64,000 nt of DNA from Microbacterium aoyamense. Lineage in GTDB: Bacteria > Actinomycetota > Actinomycetes > Actinomycetales > Microbacteriaceae. Position 1 is the stretch's first letter; the number at the start of each line of letters is the position of its first letter. Location: assembly GCF_023155855.1 (NCBI RefSeq), contig NZ_JAKNUT010000002.1, forward strand, positions 1-64,000. Reading direction: 5' to 3'. Under the pieces are notes generated by a model. That model made no database searches. It had not been told where the DNA came from and saw only the letters and a list, made by a program, of their open reading frames with translations. Shown in pieces: positions 1-7,741 of this stretch. A program made the position numbers and the translations under genes.

Positions 1-87
1 ACCGGCCGGGGCAGGGCACGCTGGGCGACGAGGTGGAAGCCGGCGCTGAACGCGTTCGCGATCGCATTCGAAGGCCGTATCAACTAA
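1..87 (+). CDS. IS256-family transposase, C-terminal fragment
   Basis: Reading from base 1 gives 28 residues and a TAA stop. They include the segment RWATRWKPALNAFAIAFEGR, which matches the conserved C-terminal end of Mutator/IS256 DDE transposases (RW.paLNAFAI.FegR). The start and the catalytic domain lie left of the window, so it cannot be said whether the transposase is intact. It catalyses cut-and-paste or copy-out movement of the element. Identification rests on this one motif. Confidence 0.65.
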   Translation, partial: TGRGRARWATRWKPALNAFAIAFEGRIN

Positions 88-126
88 TGACCGCCAGACC
101 AGATCCACCGTTTATCGGACACACCC
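1..126 (+). mobile_element. Right end of an IS256-family insertion sequence (left part outside window)
   Basis: The first 87 bases encode the end of a Mutator/IS256-type transposase. The stretch at about 101-126, ending in a TTTATCGGACACACCC block, looks like the terminal inverted repeat usual for actinobacterial IS256 elements. The left end lies outside the window, so the inverted-repeat partner and target duplication cannot be checked. The exact outer boundary (about 126) is inferred. Confidence 0.6.
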
Positions 127-271
127 GTGCGACGAACTCGAGTCCGTCAAGCCGTGCCGCGGTGAAGGACCGGCTTGCGAGGGGAGTGAGAAATGTGCGC
201 GGTGAGGGTGCGGGTTCGCCCTCGACCGCGCGGGTTTCGCCGGACTGTCCACTGCGATTTCGCCGGGTGCC

Positions 272-1507
272 TTGACGTATCGTTTGGGGGTGGATCTTGC
301 TGGTGGCGTCGTTGGGACGACTGAACAGCCATCGGTGACATCACCCGCAGGGGAGATCCAGCCGGTTCCGCGTCACAGGCTGAGCCGCGCCGCGAAGCTT
401 TGGTGGATGGTCCTGGTGGTAGTCGTCGTGCTGGCGGCAGCGGCGTGGGCTGTGGTTCATGTCGTTGCGAACCGAGCCTTCGACGAGGCGGCATCAGCGG
501 TCGCGGCCGCAGCTCTCGACGCCGGCGACGCGACCGTCTCACTTCGCGCCTTGACGGATGACGTGGCCGGGTCGGTCCATGTCGCCGGCGTGATCGTGGA
601 GACGTCATCGACTGCCGAGGATCTGGTGGACGCGAACGCGCGTGCAGAGCTCGCCGATGCCGCCACGGCGTCTGCGGCGCTGGTGGACAAAGCGGCATCG
701 ACTCTGCAGGACTCTGTGCGCGCCGAAGAGACCCCCAAGCCGCTGTGGACATGGGATCTGCTGACTGTCGCACCGCGTTTGACGGGCAATGCCTCAGGTC
801 TCGGTGAGTACGCAAAGGCGCTTGCTTCCGCACAGGATGCGGTCGAGGACGCCGATGCGGCATTGCTGGATGCCGCGCGGGACTTATACGCATCGGTCCC
901 ACCCCTGGCGGCTGCACTCGAAAAGGCGAACGTGTCCGCGCGCGCATTCGTCCTCCTCGACCTGCGTTACGCCGCAGCCGCCGCAGCCGAGCAGACGGGC
1001 CTCGGCACCGGCGCCGCGAACGCGTTCACCACGTACGCCGCGATGGCAGCGAACCTCAAGCACTCCCAGCAGGTCGAACTCGCAGAGAAGGCAGGACCGC
1101 TCCTCGCGACGCGACTGGAGATCGAGGCGTTCGCTCGTTCCATTGCCGGCGGAGTGGTGCTCGACTTCGACTGGGCACCGATCGTGGCTGGCGTCGGCGG
1201 ATCGGACGGCATCGGCGGCACCGCGACCTGGGCTGTCGTACGCGGTGGATTCTCAACGATCACCCTCTCGAACTCCGTCGCGGAGACCTGGCCCTCTGCA
1301 GATGCCAGAGCACTCGTCGCCCACGAGGTCGGGCACGCGATCACCTCCAAATGTAGCGAAATGTTCGACTCCGCCAATGCGGACGCCAACGAGGCGTGGG
1401 CGACCGCGTGGGCGATCAGCATGGGCCACACTGCAACCGGCAACGGCGTACAGGCTTACGGCTACCCACCCCAGTCCCTGATCGACAAGGCCGCGACCTG
1501 CCGGTAA
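272..1507 (+). CDS. Membrane-anchored protein with C-terminal HExxH (putative metalloprotease)
   Basis: About 411 residues: a short cytoplasmic N-terminus, one strong membrane helix at about residues 45-67, an Ala-rich, probably helical region at about 70-260, and a C-terminal domain with AHEVGHAIT (HExxH) followed by a possible third zinc ligand Glu in NEAWATAWA. This is the arrangement of gluzincin-like zinc proteases, so an extracytoplasmic, membrane-tethered peptidase is plausible. No named family is recognised. The first codon is TTG at 272; GTG at 290 or 335 are alternatives. Ala-Ser pairs here are written GCA-TCA or GCA-TCG rather than the GCA-TCC seen in core genes, which fits acquired DNA. 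Confidence 0.55.
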   Translation: MTYRLGVDLAGGVVGTTEQPSVTSPAGEIQPVPRHRLSRAAKLWWMVLVVVVVLAAAAWAVVHVVANRAFDEAASAVAAAALDAGDATVSLRALTDDVAGSVHVAGVIVETSSTAEDLVDANARAELADAATASAALVDKAASTLQDSVRAEETPKPLWTWDLLTVAPRLTGNASGLGEYAKALASAQDAVEDADAALLDAARDLYASVPPLAAALEKANVSARAFVLLDLRYAAAAAAEQTGLGTGAANAFTTYAAMAANLKHSQQVELAEKAGPLLATRLEIEAFARSIAGGVVLDFDWAPIVAGVGGSDGIGGTATWAVVRGGFSTITLSNSVAETWPSADARALVAHEVGHAITSKCSEMFDSANADANEAWATAWAISMGHTATGNGVQAYGYPPQSLIDKAATCR

Positions 1508-1685
1508 GCGGCATTACACCTACCTTCGCCCCAGTCGGGTTGACGGCGCGCTCACGGACCCGGTAACGGGCAGCTTCTTGACGACAGCGTGGTGCAAAGT
1601 GAGATCTCTCGGCGAGAGCGCGTCTCGGTTCTAGGGCATCGCGGCGGTGTGTGAGGATCTTCAGGTTTGACGTAAGGGAGTGCAG

Positions 1686-2483
1686 GTGGTTGCGTCAGGG
1701 ACGTTCCGTCCGGAGCCGGGCATGGTTGCGATGAACTTCTTGGCAAGCGCGTGCCTCACCGGTCTCGCGATCGTCCTGATTTGGGTCTCGTTCGCCGAGC
1801 GCAATGTATGGCTGCTGCTGCCGACGTTCGCCGCAGCGTTGGTCGGCCTGTGGATGATGTTCCGCGCGCCGCTGATGCGGGTCTCGTTCGACAGCGAGTC
1901 CCTTCACATTGTGGGGTTGTTCCGTAGTCGACGCATTCGGCGGTCCGCCGTTCTCTCCGTCGAAAGGTCGGACCTGGACCTGCCCATGGTTCAGTGGGCG
2001 GGTCCCGGGTCTCCGGACAAATGGAGTGTGATGACCCCGTTGATGCTCGGGTCTAGCGCGTTCTTGCCTGCATCGATGTATCGTCGTCGGCACAGGTTTC
2101 TCGCCTCCCTGCGATTGTGGGCACCCGATGCGACGGACAATGACGTCCGGCCGGGGTGGTGGTCTCGCTTGCTCGACGTATTCGCCGCCGCACTTGCGGC
2201 CCTTTTGCAGTCACCAGCACTGCGAATCCTTGCCGCTATCACCGCTCTGATGGTGGCCGCGGCGGTGTACTGGTTCGGGTGGGTGAGTCTCGCCGACGTC
2301 ATCCACAACGACGTCCGCTACTCGCGCGGGCTTACCGCTGCCGTGTTCGTCGTCGCGGCGGCAGCCGAAACTGGATACTGGCTGGCGCCGCTCAGGAAGC
2401 GACACCCGCTCCTTTGGCACATTGCACTCGCCGTGGTCGTCGCACCGCTAGCGGCGCTGACACTCGTCGCAGTCTTCACGTAG
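1686..2483 (+). CDS. Membrane protein with PH-like segment, unknown function
   Basis: About 265 residues. Two hydrophobic helices near the N-terminus (about 15-35 and 42-60) are followed by a soluble, probably beta-rich stretch resembling the bacterial PH-like domains found after paired membrane helices (DSESLHIVGLFRSRRI). Three or so further helices lie in the C-terminal half (about 165-265). GTG at 1686 is chosen because AAGGGAG ends five bases upstream; GTG at 1680 and ATG at 1722 are possible. Nothing specific can be said of its function. It sits alone between the HExxH gene and the sigma factor. Confidence 0.5.
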   Translation: MVASGTFRPEPGMVAMNFLASACLTGLAIVLIWVSFAERNVWLLLPTFAAALVGLWMMFRAPLMRVSFDSESLHIVGLFRSRRIRRSAVLSVERSDLDLPMVQWAGPGSPDKWSVMTPLMLGSSAFLPASMYRRRHRFLASLRLWAPDATDNDVRPGWWSRLLDVFAAALAALLQSPALRILAAITALMVAAAVYWFGWVSLADVIHNDVRYSRGLTAAVFVVAAAAETGYWLAPLRKRHPLLWHIALAVVVAPLAALTLVAVFT

Positions 2484-2636
2484 CGCCCATGAGCTTGGGC
2501 ACTGTGATCGCGCAAGCGGATCCCTCTGCGCGAATAGCTCTGTCCCGCTGAGCAACCCTTCAGCACCGTCAGTCGCAGTTATCTCCTCGGCGAGTGAATT
2601 GCGGAACTGGTTGCTCGTGAGCGGACACTTCATAGT

Positions 2637-3200
2637 GTGAGGGTTTCTGACGAGGCAACATGGGCTGAGGTTTGTGCTGGCCGGGGCGACGCGTTTGGGG
2701 AGATCTTCGACCGTCACCGTGCCCGCGTGTATCGACACGCTCGTGGGTTGGCGCCGTCGTGGTCGGACGCGGACGATGTCGTTGCGGTGACCTTCTTGGA
2801 GGCGTGGCGCAAACGGGACAGTGTCCAATTCGTCGACGGCTCGTTGTTGCCGTGGCTGCTTCGGACCGCGACGTTCACCGCCAGCAACCTCACCCGTGCG
2901 GCGAGGCGGTATCGGGCCGCTTTGAGGCGGCTCCCGCCCGGGGAGGCGCAACCCGATCATGCCGAAGTGTTCGATGACGGTGAGGCGATGACCGCTCTGC
3001 GCGGGATGTCCCGTGCAGATCAGGAGGTCTTGACCTTGTGCGTCATCGAGCGTGTCGGCACGGAGGATGCTGCCCGCATCCTGAACGTCCGTGTCGGGAC
3101 AGTGAAATCCCGGCTCTCGCGAGCGACCGCCCGTCTGCGGGCGGCTGTGACTGAACCGTCTCTTCTCGTACGCCCGGAAGGGGTAAGCGATGTCCTCTGA
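2637..3200 (+). CDS. ECF-type RNA polymerase sigma factor
   Basis: 187 residues with the two-domain layout of extracytoplasmic-function sigma factors. Region 2 at about 18-85 contains FGEIFDRHRARVYRHA and DADDVVAVTFLEAWR (core and -10 binding). Region 4 at about 120-170 ends in an HTH (TEDAARILNVRVGTVKSRLSRA) that reads the -35 element. It redirects RNA polymerase to a small regulon in response to an envelope signal. The start is GTG with no clear ribosome binding site. The stop overlaps the next gene by 11 bases, the usual arrangement for a sigma factor and its controlling membrane protein. The targets cannot be told from the sequence. Confidence 0.85.
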   Translation: MRVSDEATWAEVCAGRGDAFGEIFDRHRARVYRHARGLAPSWSDADDVVAVTFLEAWRKRDSVQFVDGSLLPWLLRTATFTASNLTRAARRYRAALRRLPPGEAQPDHAEVFDDGEAMTALRGMSRADQEVLTLCVIERVGTEDAARILNVRVGTVKSRLSRATARLRAAVTEPSLLVRPEGVSDVL

Positions 3201-4137
3201 ATCGTCGACCAGCGATCGTGACGTAGAGCTGCGGCGCATGCTCGTCGCGACCGCGTCAGCTGCCCCTACCCGTTCGCGCCGGCGCTGGAGCGTCGCAGGC
3301 CCGATCGTCGCGTTCGCGCTAGCCGGCGCGCTCACGGGCGCCGTGTCGGCAGCGGCCCTGTCTACCCCCGCGCAGGAACCCGACGTGAATGTTGAGGCGA
3401 TGACCAGCGCGCTGGTCTACGACGACACCCAGCTGTTCGGTGCACCCGCGTTGCTGAGCGGCCAAGGCAACACGACAGTGCAGCTCGGCGCGAAGCCCGA
3501 AGGAGCCACCGAACTTGTCGTCGCATTCCAATGCGAGGATCCCGGCCGGTTCGACTTCCTCCTCGACGGCGTGATCGTGGGCACCAGCATCTGCGATGAG
3601 GAGTCGACATCTTCCGCCGGTGGGGGAAGCTTCTTCACTGTCGGTGACGGCGACACTCACACGTTTGCGGTGGTGACCGACGAGCAGTCTCGGTACGTGC
3701 TGTGGGCGTCGTGGGCTGCGCGCGCGGTCCCTCCCGCCGCTAGTCAGGCCCAGGCCGAGGCGATGGCGGATGGGCAGGTGACGGACGCGGAGTACCGGGC
3801 GGCATTCGCGCGCTACTCCGAGTGCATGACGAAGGCTGGATATCCACTCCTGGGTGTCAATGACGCTGGCACGGTCATCACCTACTCGAACTCAAACGAG
3901 GCCGTCACCTCCGGCGTGGAGGGCCGATGCTACGCCCTCGAATTCGGACAGATCGATGCCGCGTGGCAGATCGCGAACGAATACGAAAGCGAAACACAAC
4001 GTGCCCTACGCGCCTGCTTGGAAGCTGAGGGCATCACCCCTGGGCCCGACGTCGCGACGGTCTGGCAACAACTTCAGGACGCAGGCATCGACCCCGTCGA
4101 ATGCACCACCGGCACCAAGTCCCCGTTCAACGAATAG
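3190..4137 (+). CDS. Membrane protein partnered with ECF sigma factor (possible anti-sigma)
   Basis: 315 residues. A hydrophilic N-terminus of about 35 residues, which could bind the sigma factor, is followed by one membrane helix at about 36-57 and a large, probably extracytoplasmic domain. That domain holds several Cys (for example CEDPGRFDFLL, SICDEES, YSECMTKAG, RACLEAEG, VECTTG) that could pair as disulfides. The gene starts inside the end of the ECF sigma gene, so the two are co-translated, and the topology fits an anti-sigma factor or sensor. No canonical zinc-binding anti-sigma motif (HxxxCxxC) is seen, so the role is inferred from position. Confidence 0.55.
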   Translation: MSSESSTSDRDVELRRMLVATASAAPTRSRRRWSVAGPIVAFALAGALTGAVSAAALSTPAQEPDVNVEAMTSALVYDDTQLFGAPALLSGQGNTTVQLGAKPEGATELVVAFQCEDPGRFDFLLDGVIVGTSICDEESTSSAGGGSFFTVGDGDTHTFAVVTDEQSRYVLWASWAARAVPPAASQAQAEAMADGQVTDAEYRAAFARYSECMTKAGYPLLGVNDAGTVITYSNSNEAVTSGVEGRCYALEFGQIDAAWQIANEYESETQRALRACLEAEGITPGPDVATVWQQLQDAGIDPVECTTGTKSPFNE

Positions 4138-4267
4138 GCGATCCACTGCCGCAACAGCAGCTGGTGCTGGGGGCACAGATCACTGGACGTGCCAGCGCCC
4201 GCACAGCCACCTGTGATGTGCTGACCTCGTCACTTAACGCAGGCGCTGATTGGAGGTAAGCCGGCCA

Positions 4268-4555
4268 ATGCACCGCTCCTTCCTCAGCGGGTTCGTCCGC
4301 TACATCGGCCTTCCTCTCGTCTTCGTTGCGATTGTGATCGCCCTAGGGCCAGGTCCGATCGTTCCGAAAGTCATTGGGCTGTGCAGCGCAGTAGTCGTCG
4401 CACTCGTCGTTTACGTCGTGATCTGGCGAGTGGCGCTTCGGCGAGAGGACCGCGCTTCACGCAACAACAACCAGGCGCGGGACATTGCTCGCCGAGGACT
4501 GACAGCCGTCCGACGCCGCGACATCCGGCTAAGCGCACCCCGCGACGAGAGTTAA
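4268..4555 (+). CDS. Small two-helix membrane protein, unknown
   Basis: 95 residues with two hydrophobic segments (about 10-30 and 36-58) and a strongly basic C-terminal tail rich in Arg and Asn. The ATG at 4268 is preceded by GGAGG 11 bases upstream; a TTG at 4250 would extend the frame by six residues. No family is recognised. It lies downstream of the sigma/anti-sigma pair on the same strand with a gap of about 130 bases, so it may or may not belong to that transcript. Confidence 0.45.
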   Translation: MHRSFLSGFVRYIGLPLVFVAIVIALGPGPIVPKVIGLCSAVVVALVVYVVIWRVALRREDRASRNNNQARDIARRGLTAVRRRDIRLSAPRDES

Positions 4556-4702
4556 TCCCGTTCGTTGGCGGATCTGCTTGTGGCCGCCGCAGATGCCTCG
4601 CTTGACGATGCTTTGTGGTTGCGCTGAGACAACAACTCGCGGTGCGCTCAGTGCCAGCCCTCGCATTCGCCGAGCTAGTTCCCGTTCCGGGGCCATTCCC
4701 GC

Positions 4703-4761
4703 TTCTGTCCAACAGAACTATCGCTCCGAGTATTTCTGTTTGTACAATCTAAGTAGAAATA
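4703..4761 (+). promoter_or_regulatory. Palindrome-rich promoter region of the fic gene
   Basis: This unusually A+T-rich stretch directly before the Fic gene holds three dyads: TTCTGT-3 bp-ACAGAA at 4703-4717, TATTTCT (4731-4737) with its inverted copy AGAAATA (4755-4761), and the perfect palindrome TTGTACAA at 4740-4747. TACAAT at 4743-4748 can serve as a -10 box. The layout suggests a repressor operator over the promoter. No regulator gene is adjacent, so autoregulation or an outside regulator is possible. Confidence 0.45.
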
Positions 4762-4776
4762 ACGAGAGGCTCAGTT

Positions 4777-5988
4777 GTGGTTGTTGGGAGCGAGCACGGC
4801 GACTGGCCGCCGCACGGCAGCGAGGTGGTGCACTGGCGCCAGGAGCGTCGCGGCGGGAACAGGGAGGACCGGATGCTCAGCGAGGTTACGACCTCGCTGC
4901 CTCCACTGATCGCCGACCTTGACTACGTCGTCCCCGCAAATCTCACACAGCTCGGCGAGCGTGCGCTCGTTGCGCTCGGGGCGATGGACGGCGAGGCAAC
5001 CGGGCAGCCAGCGGCGATGGCGCGCTTCATGATCCGCAGCGAGTCAGTAGCCTCCTCGAAGATCGAACGCGTCTCGGCGAGCACCGAAGACTTCGCTCGT
5101 GCGCTGGCCGGCCAGAAGTCGAACTCCTCGGCCGTGAGTATGGTCGCGGCCAGCGCTGCGCTTTCGACGATGGTCGCGGCCGCGGGATCACGCGGCACCA
5201 TTGAGCGTGCGGACATCCTGACCGCCCACGAAGCGCTCATGCGCGACGACCTCCATGAAGGACCCTATGCCGGCCGGCTCCGCGACAGCCAAAACTGGAT
5301 CGGCGGCAGCGACTACAGCCCGCGGACCGCGCTTTACGTTCCACCCGGTCACGCTCGTGTCAGCGAGCTGCTCGACGACTTGATCGCGTTCGCGAACCGG
5401 GATGACCTGCCGACGATGGCGCAGGCGACGATCGCCCACGCGCAGTTCGAGTCGATCCACCCGTTCGGTGACGGCAACGGCCGCACAGGTCGAGCCCTCA
5501 TCGGCGCGATCCTCCGACGTCGCGGCGTCACACCTCATACGGTCGTGCCCGTGGCGAGCGGCCTGCTCGCCAGGCGAGACGACTACTTCGATGCTCTGGG
5601 TAGCTACCGGGTCGGTGATGTGCAGCCGCTGCTCGAGCTGATGCTTCGCTCGGCGGTCGCTGCTGCTGAGGAGGGCAGGGTGTCGGTGCAACGGATCAAG
5701 CAGTTCCCGCAGCAGTGGATCGAGCAGGCTGACGTGCGCCGAGCTTCGACGGCTGCTGCGCTCATCCCGGCCTTCTTCGACAACCCGGTCATGAGCATCG
5801 CGGACGTTGAGCGGACGGCGGGGCCGGTCTCGCCGAAGCTCTACGCGGCGCTGACCCGCCTCGAGGATGCGGGCATCATCCAGGAGATAACTGGCCGCAA
5901 ACGGGACCGGGTCTGGGCGGCCAGCGACCTGATGGTCGAGCTCGAGGACCTCGACAGTCGGATCGCTGCGGCGATGAAGCAACGCTGA
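4777..5988 (+). CDS. Fic family protein (putative AMP-transferase)
   Basis: 403 residues. The Fic core carries HPFGDGNGRTGRAL at about residues 228-241, the complete HPFx(D/E)GNGRxxR signature: the His deprotonates the target hydroxyl and the loop binds nucleotide triphosphate. Upstream, SESVASSKIERVSA at about 90-103 occupies the place of the class II inhibitory helix (S/TxxxE(G/N)), but Arg replaces Gly/Asn after Glu. The C-terminal part (about 330-400) looks like a winged helix. GTG 4777 is preferred because GAGAGG lies just upstream and the N-terminal segment matches Fic homologues; ATG 4873 with GGGAGGA is the alternative. It probably modifies a host protein by AMPylation. No separate antitoxin gene is adjacent. 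Confidence 0.85.
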   Translation: MVVGSEHGDWPPHGSEVVHWRQERRGGNREDRMLSEVTTSLPPLIADLDYVVPANLTQLGERALVALGAMDGEATGQPAAMARFMIRSESVASSKIERVSASTEDFARALAGQKSNSSAVSMVAASAALSTMVAAAGSRGTIERADILTAHEALMRDDLHEGPYAGRLRDSQNWIGGSDYSPRTALYVPPGHARVSELLDDLIAFANRDDLPTMAQATIAHAQFESIHPFGDGNGRTGRALIGAILRRRGVTPHTVVPVASGLLARRDDYFDALGSYRVGDVQPLLELMLRSAVAAAEEGRVSVQRIKQFPQQWIEQADVRRASTAAALIPAFFDNPVMSIADVERTAGPVSPKLYAALTRLEDAGIIQEITGRKRDRVWAASDLMVELEDLDSRIAAAMKQR

Positions 5989-6065
5989 TCGCGCACGTTC
6001 AAGCTTTCGGTCGCGTCGGCTCGGCGGCGTGGGCATCGGCGGCGGCCCGGTGGTGACTGACGCGA

Positions 6066-6767
6066 CTAGGCAGCGGTCGGGCGGGGTCGATAGGCGCACA
6101 CCGCGCAGGTGCCGTCGACGACGAGCTTGTGGCCGTCGATGGCGCAGTCCCACCCCAAGCCGGGGATGGTGTTCTGGCGGGCCTCGTACGCCGTTCTGGC
6201 GCGTGCACAGGCACCGCAGGGATCCGAGGTGCCCGCAGGGTGCTTCGCGCAGAACGGGGAGTCTGCGTGACGCGTGACGTTACGCGTGACGTAGGCACTC
6301 TCTCTTGTGGTTTCGCTTAAGGAGCCTGAGCCTACGTTTGCCGTCACGTCACGCGTCGCGTTATGCGTGACGTCACGCATAACTCGTGGTTCGTGCGCGG
6401 TCGCGCGTTGCGGTTGGGAGTCCGTTTCCCGCTGACGGTCGCGGTAAGCCTGCTGGCGGCGCTTGGCGGCGTCTCGGTAGCGGTGGATCTCCTCGGCCGT
6501 GGACTGGTGGAGATCATCCGACCAGCCGGCCAGGAGGTAACCGTCCTCCACCCGGCACCACAGGCCGGCGGCCTCCAGCTCATCAAAGGCGCCCTGGTCA
6601 TCGCCGTCGGGATGAAGGTACTTCGTGTAGCGAGCCGGCACGGCCCCGTCGGTTCCTTGCCCGTTGCACCACATCAGCGCACCGGCGAGGATGCGGAACG
6701 CGCGGTCGCTGAGGTTGTCGATCCGGAGGCTGCCCAGCCACTCGGCGGGCAGCCGTGCGTCGACCAT
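6066..6767 (-). CDS. Putative replication initiator / phage-type winged-helix protein
   Basis: 233 residues. The N-terminal 110 residues (LRIDNLSDRAFRILAGALMW, then LEAAGLWCRVEDGYLLAGW) resemble the winged-helix start of replisome-organiser proteins from actinophages and integrative elements. A charged linker follows, then a C-terminal part with Cys clusters (CAKH...CGAC and CAID...CAVC) likely to bind zinc. The middle, VT-rich part is encoded by the repeat array at 6265-6383. The excisionase-like gene lies 19 bases upstream on the same strand. DNA replication of the element is inferred from domain look and neighbours; homology is not proven. Confidence 0.45.
   Translation of the reverse strand: MVDARLPAEWLGSLRIDNLSDRAFRILAGALMWCNGQGTDGAVPARYTKYLHPDGDDQGAFDELEAAGLWCRVEDGYLLAGWSDDLHQSTAEEIHRYRDAAKRRQQAYRDRQRETDSQPQRATAHEPRVMRDVTHNATRDVTANVGSGSLSETTRESAYVTRNVTRHADSPFCAKHPAGTSDPCGACARARTAYEARQNTIPGLGWDCAIDGHKLVVDGTCAVCAYRPRPTAA
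6265..6383. repeat. Iteron-like GCGTGACGT array, candidate replication origin
   Basis: Six copies of GCGTGACG(T) lie within 119 bp on both strands. Direct copies start at 6265, 6272, 6284 and 6365; inverted copies (ACGTCACGC) lie at 6346-6354 and 6370-6378. The last two copies form a perfect 24-bp palindrome at 6360-6383. The arms ACGTAGGC (6289-6296) and GCCTACGT (6330-6337) enclose a less G+C-rich centre. The array lies within the coding region of the putative initiator, as iterons do inside the lambda O gene. Origin function is inferred. Confidence 0.5.
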
Positions 6768-6786
6768 GACCGTCAGTTGGTCCGGA

Positions 6787-6966
6787 TCAGGGCTCGACGC
6801 CGAAGATCCTCAGCAGCGCCGCGCGGGGGATCATCCGACGCGGTCCGAGCTGGACGGTGGGGATCGTCCCGCGCTCGACACCGAGCTTAATGGTCCGATA
6901 TTCGACGCCGACCAGCTCGGCGGCGTCCTTATAGGTGAGGGCGAGTGAGTTCTGCGAGCGGTTCAT
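6787..6966 (-). CDS. Excisionase-like HTH protein
   Basis: 59 residues, nearly all one winged-helix/MerR-type DNA-binding fold: LTYKDAAELVGVEYRTIKLG, then the wing with PTVQLGPRRMIPRAALLRIFG. This is the size and pattern of excisionase (Xis) directionality factors of actinobacterial elements, which bend DNA at attachment sites and tip the integrase towards excision. ATG 6966 is chosen over the GTG/ATG further upstream because GGAGAAG lies six bases before it. It is transcribed away from the integrase, just ahead of the putative replication gene. Confidence 0.65.
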   Translation of the reverse strand: MNRSQNSLALTYKDAAELVGVEYRTIKLGVERGTIPTVQLGPRRMIPRAALLRIFGVEP

Positions 6967-7093
6967 GTCTTCTCCTTCGTGAGCCGCCTTTGTCAGCGCA
7001 TGCGCACACGGTAGCACCAACTTGAGCCATATGTGTCATGAATGCGTCATGTCATGCCTTGTTCGTCGAATGGATGCCTGAGATACTGGGCGC

Positions 7094-7678
7094 ATGGTGC
7101 ACCTCGAGAACGTCGACGTCAGCGACGAGCGCGTCGCCGTCGGCAACGGGGTAAGCGTGCCGGCGTCATGGACGATCGTGCTCCACGGCGAACCGGGGGT
7201 GCCCGGCGCCGTCCGTGTGAACGTCGCGTACGACGCACGACTGAATCGCACGGTCGCCGCCGAGGTCAGAGTTCTCCGCGAGGGCGACGGGGATGAGGTG
7301 ACCAGCCTGACCTTGCGGGAGGTGCGTGTGCAGTACGCGCTCCAGGCCAGTGGTTTGCAGATGTCCACAGTCGCTGAGCCCGGCCATCCGGTCGCCACCG
7401 GCGCCGAGTATCTTCGACGGATGCAGGAACGCACCGACCGCGACCTCACGGCCAGCGTCTACGACGCGTCAAGAACGTATCAACTCGCAACCGCCATCAA
7501 CCTGCCGCCGCTGAAGGCCGTCGCCGACTGCCTCAGCGTCAGTCAGAGCACGGCAACACGATTGATGAACCGGGCACGCTTCGAAGGTCTCGCACCCGGA
7601 GTCGATCTCCCGGATCCGTCTGCGACCGGACCCTTCGCGGGCGCAACCGCACCCGGCGGCCCCTCAATCGGCAGGTAG
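7094..7678 (+). CDS. Element-encoded protein with C-terminal HTH, unknown
   Basis: 194 residues. The N-terminal 95 residues look beta-rich with no recognised family. A helical C-terminal region carries LKAVADCLSVSQSTATRLMNRA (about 145-166), a good helix-turn-helix, followed by a Pro/Gly/Ala tail. It is divergent from the excisionase-like gene and lies 63 bases before the integrase gene, so it is a likely DNA-binding regulator of the element. The ATG at 7094 has no strong Shine-Dalgarno; a TGAGATACT stretch just upstream could be part of a promoter. Confidence 0.5.
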   Translation: MVHLENVDVSDERVAVGNGVSVPASWTIVLHGEPGVPGAVRVNVAYDARLNRTVAAEVRVLREGDGDEVTSLTLREVRVQYALQASGLQMSTVAEPGHPVATGAEYLRRMQERTDRDLTASVYDASRTYQLATAINLPPLKAVADCLSVSQSTATRLMNRARFEGLAPGVDLPDPSATGPFAGATAPGGPSIGR

Positions 7679-7741
7679 GTGGACCGGTGCTGAGTCGCCC
7701 CAACCAGCACGGAACCGTTCCATTCAAGAAGGTGTGAGGCG

